Part shown: positions 47,077 to 58,100 of the stretch, piece by piece | Layout: every line of letters starts with the position of its first letter | Position numbering within the stretch: the first letter of the stretch is position 1 | Source: Sipunculus nudus | Lineage: Eukaryota > Annelida > Sipuncula > Golfingiida > Sipunculidae | NCBI GenBank assembly: GCA_026874595.1 | Contig: CM049322.1 | Span: forward strand, 51,673,386 to 51,737,385 | DNA: 64,000 bases | Direction: 5' to 3' | Translations under genes and position numbers: made by a program | Notes under the pieces: model-generated | Database searches by the model: none | What the model was told of the DNA's origin: nothing | What the model saw: the letters and a program-made list of their open reading frames with translations, nothing else

Positions 47077-49004
47077 TGTTGAATACATTATCTAAATTGA
47101 ATTTTGTATCGCCCAAGCACAGATCGTACTGGCAATAAAACTATGATTCTGTGCTCCCCCTGTGTGCTAGAAAAGCACGCAAAATAATTTCTAGGCTTAT
47201 GTAAACCAATACTTGGACTCAATCATTCGAAAGGAAATTCTGTTATAGTGTAGCTTGGCGGATATAAGGGGCGCTGTATGCGCCGCCGCAGTTTGGCACA
47301 GTGGCTCGTGCCCATTTCCCCACGGAGCTGATAGTATTAATGACGGGCAAGCCAAGTGCCCGTCCTAAAAAAGAAGTGACAATGATCTTTGCTTTTGAAA
47401 TTATTGCCAAGAAGCACCAGGGTTGCCCTCTGGTTGACCTGAATGCTATTAAAACTTTATTTTAAACTGCATAAACAAACGCGCAATTGAAAAAAATGGA
47501 CTCGCATAAGCCATGATATTATTTTTTATACTTCTATTAATGTTTCGCTTATTTGATGGCAAGGGGTTTATGATGAGGTGTTCCATGATAACGCGGTAGG
47601 AATTTAAAACGAAATCTGTACCCTAGAAAACTGCATTCGGTGGTACCTCTGACCGTTCCAGATCAACAAACTTGAAACAAGAAAGAGCAAGACTTAAAGC
47701 TACTCTTAAGGTCAGCTATCTACCTGTCTTAATTATTTATAGAATTTGTGATATTTTGCTTACTCGTCTCACAATTAATGAACTGTAAGTAATTACCGGA
47801 AAAGAAACCAAAAAGTTCTTGTAACGCCCTTGTGACGGAGATAATGAGCTTGTTTATCTACAATCTAATAGCAAACACGGTACATGTACACATGTTGACA
47901 AACAGAAAAAGCATGTAACTGAACGTGGATGATTGCACATTTACACAAGTTGAAAGGTCACTAGTTGACAGTATTTGTTCGTCGTGGCAGTAAATAAAAC
48001 AGCGCAATCTTTGTCATAAACAAAACTCTCGTTCGTCTTATTTTCTTGTTAAACGCATTTGGATTGGGACCGGCGGCCTTTTCAGATGGGTCAACCCACG
48101 TTATAAACACGGGAATATAAACAGTACTAACAGTTTCTGCCACGTGGGGTTGACGTTTTTCGACTTATTCTAATGAAAGGTCAAACGGTTGATCTCTATT
48201 TGATGGAAGAAAGGTATCGAATTAGGCCCATTTAAAGTAGTTCCGTTTACACAACAGTTTACCTATTTGCTTCTTATTCCAAAAGTTCTGGTTTAAAAGA
48301 ACTATAGGGAACACATTAAACGGTTGGAAATTAGAACAAGTTCAACGGATTTGGGTCACAATATTAAGTCAGAAGGGCGTGTAGAAAACACTTAAGAAGA
48401 ATGTGAGAAGGGTTTAATTCAGATTTCATGACAGACACAACTATAAAATACAATCCACACGTCAAATACCCACGCAACAAAATAACATTGTATATATATT
48501 AAAATTTTATTCTTAAATTTTTTGTTTAATATAAATTTATATACACAAATACTATATACACAAAAAATATACACTATTCGAAGTGCACCACAGGGTGTTA
48601 TATCCCGTGACCCTTGTCCAATGATAACAACGGTACACGCCCTTATTCTATCTTGCATACTTCGTCACAACCAGACTGATAAATTCTGCTGACTCAACAG
48701 GAAAGGAGTTGTCATGGAGCTCTCAACAAAACTGGACACACTTGATATGTATTGAACCGATAGCTGAGAACTAAGTTCAGGTTGAGCCCTTCCACTATTC
48801 AGTTCACAACCTAATACAAACAACACAGAATGACTCAACATGGCCTTACTATGAATAAACAACTCTCTGTCTGGAAAATATATTGTAACAATCTCCCCAT
48901 CACTAACCTTTGTAACATGTAAAGTTCACAGCCTCTGTTATAAATACAATATATGTATATAAGCATTCTGATTGGTTATAACTGACCAGTCTAATAAGAC
49001 ACCA
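47077..49004. other. intergenic stretch
   Basis: A GC-rich pocket at 47250-47380 includes GATATAAGG and GCGCCGCCGC, promoter-like but unassigned. The rest is AT-rich with no recognisable protein; a 65-codon minus ORF at 48665-48862 has no motif. Confidence 0.4.
47340..47465 (+). CDS. candidate 41-residue ORF
   Basis: ATG at 47340, 41 codons, TAA at 47463-47465. It starts MTGKPSARPKKEV and ends DLNAIKTLF, with a basic start and a helical-looking middle. It overlaps a hairpin, GACGGGCA paired with TGCCCGTC, at 47342-47365 and follows a GC-rich pocket with a TATA-like word. I do not recognise it; it may be chance or a first exon. Confidence 0.25.
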   Translation: MTGKPSARPKKEVTMIFAFEIIAKKHQGCPLVDLNAIKTLF

Positions 49005-49151
49005 TTAGGCCCGTTTTCCATGGTAGCGTTTCCGCCCGGGGAAAAATCGCTCCAGTGTAAACCATGTGTACGGTTTCCACGATCGCGGAAAATCAAGAGC
49101 GATGCCCAATTGTTCCGCGCGCGGAAACGTGATCACCGAAAACGGACCTAA
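49005..49151. mobile_element. 147-bp MITE with GCGGAAA-rich arms
   Basis: The left end TTAGGCCCGTTTTCC and the inverted right end TTAGGTCCGTTTTCG match, with GCGTTTCCGC/ACGTTTCCGC further in. Compact, GC-rich and able to fold. The target duplication is unclear because TTA and TAA form part of the ends. Confidence 0.7.
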
Positions 49152-51969
49152 CAACGGTTCCACTGAATATCTATAAACATGAACACATACGTCGACACAA
49201 AACTAATAAAACACGTAGTTTATATGTCACATACTTATATCTGAAATCGTCATTCAAATGGTTCAAGTAAATTTGATCTAATTTAATTGAATTGATCAAC
49301 TTAAAATAAAATGTGGCAGAGAATTCCTTTGCTTTGCGATCACAAAGAATGCAGGTAATATGAAAGAAAAGGTCACATATCCAATGACACAGATATCGAA
49401 ACTTTACATTTATGAATGTGTTATTAACATACATTATTACTGAACGACTTGATATTTTTATTAGCACAAATCTATTGAACCTGTAGGCTTCACCCATGGA
49501 ATATTCTTATGCTTAACCGCCCATGATGCCACACAAAGGATATAACAGTCTTAATCCATAAAAAATGTCATTTATGGTTGTCCTACGTCATCTTTGCTAC
49601 CTTTTTTAGAATCAAATAAATATGAAGACACAACATGCCAGATTAGAACAAATATATAGTGTGCCATCAAAGGCAGAAATGATAGTTTCTGTAGTGTAAG
49701 TCGTCACCGATAGGAGTCACTAGTATCGTGGAAAGGGTTCTTTTGATATCAATTTGTTGCTACAGTACATGTTATGTGCTCCGTTGAGTTTCCAGGTTTT
49801 AATGTTTTATCGTGAAACAAAATGAGAAAATGTACACAGTCACAACATCAAAATAGAAAAAGGGCACGGATACATACGACTATGTAAAACATGAATAAAA
49901 TGTTGACAGAATTTGTTGAAGGCCACTGGATGCACTCACTTTTTCTACTCACAAAATGTACATTTTCTTCCTTTACTAACATGTAGGCCACACCAAAAAT
50001 TGTTCTACAGGAACGCCACTCTTATTTTTCAAGGATCCATTATGTGTGTGTGTGTGAATGAGCACTTATTCTGCTGTTAGAGTGTTGCTAATTAGTTCTC
50101 CTTGCTAGATCCCTCAATGGAAACCAGGGCATTCATAAACAACAAAAATTACCATTCTTAAAAGTAAATGAAACTGAACTAAAGTTTGCGTTGTTCATAT
50201 GCAACATTTCAAGAACTGTTTCAAAGACTTATATTATGCCTACAAGTTGGCAATTTTCACATATTTTGTCCGTGTACCACTATTTAAAACCAAAACAACA
50301 ATCACCAGTTAATTTATTAATTTTGGATCCTGCATTCTGTAGAACAATTATTTGCATGGCCTGACCTCTATTATTTACAGCTAAAATCATATACAAAATT
50401 TGATACTGTTACAAAGCACCATATTTCTGTACCAGCCATTATACTAATGACTGCATGGCAACCCTTGGCAGCATAATTTATGCACTTGTAAAGTTGCATG
50501 CAAAGCCAAAGGTCAAATATGCAAATGATATGCAAAGTGACCTGATGGCTGCATGCTTCTACCAAGTAGACTGGTACCTGGCTTTTAACCTGACTGCAGC
50601 ACCATCTTATGGTGGAAATCAGAAACAACATAATTAACATGAAATTTGTGCTACACACACACAACCTCCATATCACATCTTGGTTTTACCAAAATATTCA
50701 CACAATCATTTGTATATATTCACACATATTTAAACATATATTATTTGTGTGTCTGTCCCTATATTTGTGCACATTCACACCAAAAAGGTTCAGCATTTTT
50801 TTTCAAATCATGTGATGTACCCTTTGATCATGTGACTTGTAGGTCACTTGACCTTTATCTGAAATTTTATAAAACCAAATTTGATATTCAGATATTAATT
50901 TACTTAGGTGAACATTACAGTGCATAGGTTTACTGAACGATCTGAAACACATTATCTGCATGCCCCATCTAATGATCTTTTATGTTTTCACAAGTTCTGT
51001 GTACAGTCATTAACAACTGATGTATCTGGGGCATTCTGTATGCATGTATAAATCCTTCCTATAAAATAAAGTTTTGACAAGTTCTGTGTGAAGAACAAAT
51101 TGATATAACATTTCTGTTGTGAGTCAAGGTCATATCCATGGCAACTGATAGGACTGCATGTAGTCATAGAAACCATTAGTATATAATGATCACCTTATAC
51201 AATTACCATATTTTCATTACAGGAATCACCTTGGTCATAAATAAACCCTGCTGATAACATCTTCAAACAAAGTGGTTTAGGGCATGATTAGAAATATGCG
51301 TTAACCAAGTGTGTATCAACCCTTGTTTAACCTGTATAAACAATTCTTCCTCTTGAAGGAAAAGATAATTAAGGTCACTTTCTGGTTGCTTCTGTGTTTC
51401 AAAATAAGTTACACATAATGGAAACAATCTGGAGTAATGTTTCTTTCTGTGTAAACTCCAATTTCTATAAATTGGACTCTAAATAAAATAATTCACAAAG
51501 CCACCACCAGGGGGCTCTCAATCACTGCAAACTTCAGACTGAAATTATTGTCAACAATTAGTAATTACATTTGTCTGAACACTTGCTTGAACATTTAAGC
51601 AATTAACCAACAGGTGACATCCCATGCACATTCAACCAATCTGCATGATAACTCTCAAAGTTGTCACCAGATGGCACTGTCAAATGTCCATAAAGAGATC
51701 ACAAGGGTGTCCGTTCTTGTAAGAACATGCGTATATGTACGTACATAGAATGCATGGTTTAACATTTCTATTGTCTGATACTAAAAATTCTGTTTTGGTT
51801 ATTTGTTCTGTTGCACCCATTTTTACCAATCAGACATCACACAATATTCACTGCATTTTCCAGGTCATCACAGCCATGTGTATCCCAACACTGGGAGACT
51901 TTTGATTTGTGTTGTATCACTCTGTAGCTTGGCAGGTTGATATGCATAGAAACAAAACAAAGGTCAAGG
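49152..51969 (-). other. 3' UTR of the adhesion-type gene and intergenic stretch
   Basis: No coding exon is supported. On the minus strand AATAAA at 50313-50318 could end a 3' UTR of about 1.65 kb. CTCF-like words lie at 51504-51517 (CCACCAGGGGGCTC) and 51664-51677. An (GT)n run lies near 50045. Confidence 0.4.
51504..51517 (+). promoter_or_regulatory. CTCF-like motif
   Basis: CCACCAGGGGGCTC is near the animal CTCF consensus; a second word of this kind, TCACCAGATGGCAC, lies 160 bp away at 51664. Confidence 0.35.
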
Positions 51970-52112
51970 TCAGACAATGACCTCATATATGACCTTCTTG
52001 GGTCGTGTGGGGTCAGGCGTGGAGTATCCAGACTCTGGTATATCTTTATGTATACTGCCACTTCCCTGGGAGTGGTTGTGGGGACCATCAGGGTCATCAA
52101 GGTACAGTTTAT
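51970..52112 (-). CDS. terminal exon, C-terminus with PDZ-type ligand
   Basis: Minus-strand acceptor TTATCCAG. Reads DKLYLDDPDGPHNHSQGSGS and ends ESGYSTPDPTRPKKVIYEVIV in two parts, stop TGA at 51970-51972. The final EVIV fits a PDZ-binding end. Confidence 0.8.
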
Positions 52113-55100
52113 CTGGATAAAAAAACAAAATTATATTCACTAAAATTAGATTTACTATATAATTACATATAAAAAAGATTATATTTGCCAGTATAATATC
52201 AGATAAAACATTATATTTACTGAATAGTTCAAAATAAAAACAAAGATTACATTTACTTGATAATCCCCATTCAAAACAAGGTGCATATTTGCTAATTGAT
52301 CCTTATTAAAAGCAAATATATAATAATATTTACTGAAAAATCCCCAATATAAAAACACAGATAACATTAACAAAATAATTCCCAATATAAAAAATGAATT
52401 TATATGATCCCTTATAAAGTACTAAAATTCTTTCACAAAATAATCCATAATAAAACAAAAAAAATACTTTATTATCTTACAATTACCACCACTAAGTTAT
52501 ATGTTTACAAATTGTATAAATGATAATGTTTAACTACACATATACAATGGAAATCCTTTAATGTAATTATCAAATTACTGTACTATCAATTTCAGTGTTC
52601 ATTAACTCTTCCGAGTTGTATTAATTATGGTATCCTTTAATTTGCCACTGACCATCTGATATGGTCCCCATGACCTAACTTCTTGGTGTTAATTCACTAC
52701 TAGTATTCCTTTTTTATTAAATTATCAGGATGGATAACATAAACCTAAATATATTATCTAAGTATGTAAATAAAGAAGATCATATCAATGTGATTTAATC
52801 AGCTGATATGAAAATAAAGACTTTCAGTTTTGAGCCAATAAACACCAATGAAGGCTGTAGAAATAATAAATTTAGTAGACACTACAGTATTCAGGTCTGG
52901 TCTGTACCTGGAGATCTGGGTGTGCTTCTGTGACTGCCATGGTACGAGTCCTGGTGATCTGGAATGAGAGTAAGAATAATTATAAATTTTGATTTAATAG
53001 TACAGTATTCCCCCACTAGAGGCTGCTGCATTACAAAGTAAATACAGAAACCCCCACATGAGGTCACTCTTTAAAAGGTTATACAGAAACCCCTATTAGA
53101 AGTCACTCTATTACAAGTAGATTCAGTAACTCCCACTAGAGGTCATGCATCACAGCAACATGCAGATTTTCTAAAGTCAAAACTTTAAAAATCAGGTTAG
53201 TCAATAAGTAGAATGTTCAATGCATGTATAATCTCCATTTTGAAAAAGACAAAAGATACATTCTTCAAATTAGTCATTTAAAAGTAGAGATTTATTAGAT
53301 CAATGGCTCAAAGTATAATAACACCGTCAACAGAATAATTCTTAAATCATTGTTGAAATACAGTGAGATAATTCTTCCTTCATTAATTGTGAAGTGACAA
53401 GTGAGATGACTATCTCACCAATACATTCCACTGGTTATAAAAATCCTTCCAATAAAGTATTTTTCAAAAACGTTACTGTTAATATGACTTATGACTCACC
53501 CAGTTCCCTGTTTTTCTTGTTATGATAACGTTCCAGTGAGTGGCCATTGTACGGGGGAGGATGTTCGTCTGGCAGATCTCCGCTTGAATGCTGTCTGTGA
53601 TAATCGTAGATAACTCCACCGCCATTGTGCTTTTGGTCATAACCATAGTGTCCCCCTGAAAATATACATTTAAAATATTCTTTTTTTAAATAATTCTATA
53701 ACCAGTAGATGTCACTGTCTAACAGTTGACAATGAAGATTTCTATATAGTAAGAATCCTACCAGAATTCGAAGATTTTGGGTGTGGTCCAAAAAGTGTTA
53801 TTCTTCTCTAAACTTTGTCAAAGTATGTTATTATTTTTTCTATGCAGATTGTTTCTTGCCTGGATGCTGTCCTAGGAATACTTTCATGTTATTAATTTAC
53901 ACAAGTGCCTCATTGAAGGGACTTTAATTCCCTTTGCACAAAGCATGGCACACAAATCATTCATTAACACTGTGGGGAATTACAAATTTTTCACCAGAAA
54001 TAGTCTCAAATAAGAAGTATCTCATCCAAGTCTGTTTCCATGGAAACACATGTAAGTGACCTATTCAAAGGTAGCGGATGTTCTTAATTAACAGCTTTGC
54101 TAACGAGAAGGAGATAATTAGTCCACTTACCGACTGAGAAAACGCCCGCGTTCCGGGGGTCATCGAGGTCAATGTGGTCACCTGACTCCATCCCATGATT
54201 CACTACACCGTTACTTCTTTGCGGAACTGGTTGGGTTGGTTTACTGTAACAATGCAACAACATGTTAGATATTATGCAATACATCTATATACTGACCATG
54301 CAAGTGAACAAGTCAGATTTTATTAATGGCTTTCATGAGAACCAATATGTTCTCTAATGTTTGCTTATAGAATTGATATTATCTTCACAAACTGGTAGCT
54401 CAGGAAATTTAAAAATAAGAATTTTTGGGCTTGTTCTAAATTTAATCTATATACCACATGGAATTATTATAGTAAATATTGTAAATGTCTATCCTCATAT
54501 TTTACAGCAAATTAAGTGAATTTGAAACATGTTCATTAAATAGATTTGATAGATCTTCAAGTTCAAGTCATAGAATTATCTATATCATTTAAAAAAAATT
54601 AAATCATACCACCTAAAGCATCTTATATTTTCCAATTATACTATGTTACTTTGCAGATGGATCTTCAAATTTTATCCTCCATACAAATTTGCAATAATTT
54701 CATACCCTGGCCACAAAGCAGACAAATACAAACTTATTAGCCATGTTTAGATTCATACATAACTATTATGTCATAAGTTGTAGCTTAAAAATGTTATTCC
54801 TAAATTGTTACTTACTTGGAAGGTGAGCCATAATTTTTAGCTGAAAAATAAAATGAAAATAACATATATTTATTTCTTCAACAAATTGAATGTGTTTCCA
54901 CCTGAAGCTGTTAATGTTTTAGATCTGATATATTTCTATTTGTAATTATGTGTAATTTGACTACAACATTACGAGTATAATACAAATATGTGTACTAAAA
55001 ATATAATTTCATGTAAAAATTGTAGGAGTAATAAAATCATAATGAATTTGTGTGTAATAAAATTACAGAATACATTACCCATATTAATAGAAGTTCAGGT

Positions 55101-58100
55101 AGCATCAGGTATAATGCAGTTACAGGTAATATAGAAAGTGTAATAGAATAATGTAAACTAACTAATGTAATTGTGCCAAAAGTAAACTCACATGAGCGTA
55201 TTGAATTTATATGTAACATTACTAATAATTAATATTATTACAATAACCTGAAATTTTCCTACATGTAACATAAAAATATTATAACAATTACCTGTAATTT
55301 TCCTACATGTAACATAAAAATATCATTACAATTACCTGTAATTTTACTACATGTAACATAAAAATATGATTACAATTACGCATAAATTACTGACCTTGGT
55401 TTCTCCTTCTGATACACAGGTAGATGAGGATGGCTAACAAAATTAAGACGATGGTCCCACAAACACAGGCCACAATGATAATGGTTGACACTGGGACATC
55501 GTTGCTGGGTGGTTTAACTGTTACAAAAAACAAAATCAGACTTAGTTAAGCAAGGCATTTCAAATGTGCTGTAATCTACTGAAAACTTTTTATTTATCCA
55601 TGTTGAAAATATTATTGACCCATTTTAAAAACAATGACTACAAACGTGGTCCTTAGTTTATAAAAGCACAAAAACAAAATTGTTTGCTGCAGAATAAAGA
55701 GTGGCAATAAACATGTAGGAATATTTAAAGTAATAAAGCTGAATTCACGAGATAAAACACTAGTGAAGATTTGTGACAATCTCTTGATTCCCCATACAAT
55801 GATCAGACCTGAAATAAAGACCAATTAATACCGGGCTCCTTGACCCCTGCGTGACATCCTGCGTGACATCCAGTGCAAGCATTTAGCGAACAATAGCTTA
55901 CAGAGGCCCAAGGCTGCTCCTTTCAATGAAAACAAGAGGTTGTCATCTACCGATCTAATGTCTACCACTCTCCATTCAGTGGTCAATGTACTCTCACCTC
56001 GTTGATACATAAGGTGCGCACTCCGGAGTACGCAAACACGACGATTAGCAACAGCAATACTGAGAACGTCAAATTATTTATAAAGACAACATCACAGTGC
56101 TGCTAGTCCCAAGAACATTATAGATTTCTACCACTGGGTCAATCAGAAAACCTTGACCAATATTATATGTACAAACTGTTGAAACACTGACATATACATA
56201 TACTACTTCAATTTTTCTTTTATGTTGCTCAGTAATATTCCTCTCTTATAATACATTCCTATCTCGAGGGTACGATCTAAAATTTGGATTCTGCACAGTG
56301 AGTTTATTTGTAGATGTAAATTAAAACAAAAATAAGAAACCACTCAAATCCAGGTGAGCAGTTCAAATAATGCATGCTTGATTATATCATTTTATTTATA
56401 ATTATATTATTTTTTGCTAGATCATTGCATGATCATTACTCACTGACTTTGTGACTGAATTGACAGTTCTGAACCTTAAACTAATGAGTTTTTTCAGCAG
56501 TGTGATGGATAAAAATGATGAAGAACTGAGAACTGCCGCCTGGACGATATTAACGACAACATGGGTGGGAACATAAAACAGACCTGCATGTGTGGGAACC
56601 TCAATCTGTGGCCATTACACGGGGATTCTCTCATATAATCTGTAGGTAAATACACTCCAGACAGCCTGAATCAACAGGCTCAGCCTCACCTGTCTCTATG
56701 GCGATGACTTGCCATATCAAACCATGATTACAAGCGCCCCCTGCCCTAAATGATTATTCCCTGACCAAACACTAATGACCCAGCCACTAAATGAATGAAA
56801 TCTGATCGTACCCGGAATCGTGCCATAGTAATCAGGACCAGAATAGCTGACTGGTCTGACCCAGCTCTGGATCATCTGCTGCAGTACTGATCAATGAGTC
56901 ACTTATATAACAGAGGGAAAGGGAATTGTTAGGTTTAATCTGGATCATCCCTCCCCCCCTCCCCCAACCCTTCCACCCATCCTTTACATGTCAAAACACT
57001 GCATTTGTTATGGCCATGTAACATTCCTTCTGACATATTTCATTAACTATACTGCTTGCAAACACTGAAGAGGCCAAGGCATAAAGCCACCATGTTGCTA
57101 GAACAAATTGTGGTAGGTCATTTAAAACCAATGAGAAGGAGTCAGTGCCCTGGTGGCCATATACAACAAATGCAGACTTTGGTAGCAGTGGGTAAGAGAA
57201 ATGGGTAAGAATGAAACTAACAAGACCACTGGATAGGACACCTTCTGTACTTGTAAAAAATATCTTTTTTGAATCTGAATATATTTTTTTTTAATCAATG
57301 TCTATATATATAAACACAAATGCATGTAACAGTATGATGTCAGTATCAGCACCTCAATGTCAGGGGAGGTATACCATAATATAAATATACCATCACATCC
57401 ACATTGTCTTGGAGAAAACTGATAATTAATACTATTTTATAGACAGCTAAAAACCATGTGTTCAAAATTATTACCATTTAGATAATGATTAAGATTATTA
57501 TAATTATTAAGATGATGTGTATAAATTTTCTCACTGACAGGGCATGGATGAAACTAGTACAAGGGACCCAGTGTCACAGTGCTTTGCTGAATATAGTAAA
57601 ATTTTAGAAAATGCAAAATATAATTATTTCTATTATTTTCTTTATAAAGTAGCATTTGAAAAGCTAAAAATTGTTCTCCAGTTAAGACAAGCCAGGTGTG
57701 TTCAATGCTATGGTGAATGCCATATACTACTGAAAGCTTCAATGAAATCAGCTTTGTGTATATGACCATACACTCATCCTAGTTTTTCCTGTATAACTTT
57801 ACACTATACACATATTTGCACTCACTGGTTTCATTCTTACAACTCGTAATAAAGGAAATACCTACTGAGCCCCTGAGTCTGTTAGTATAAGCATTACTCA
57901 GAGAACATAGCATTAGTATTACTAGGTAGCCTCTATAAATAAACCTTTATTATATATGCATATTTGACGTGTACACACTTTGTCATGTGACTAGGCATTC
58001 CCTGGTTGTAGTGATTGAACCAGACAATGATAAGAATACGCTGATAGCAAACAGTGGGAACAAATCAACAGATGTCCACACATAAAGAACGCTAGAAAGA

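Noticed and set aside
51960..52015. AGGTCA nuclear-receptor half-sites
   Set aside because: They coincide with coding sequence and UTR of the last exon of the adhesion gene; chance and codon use explain them.
55998..56010. Second alternative first exon (MYQR)
   Set aside because: Phase and donor fit, but four codons and a GTGAGA donor with no promoter signal are too little; noted only as a possibility.
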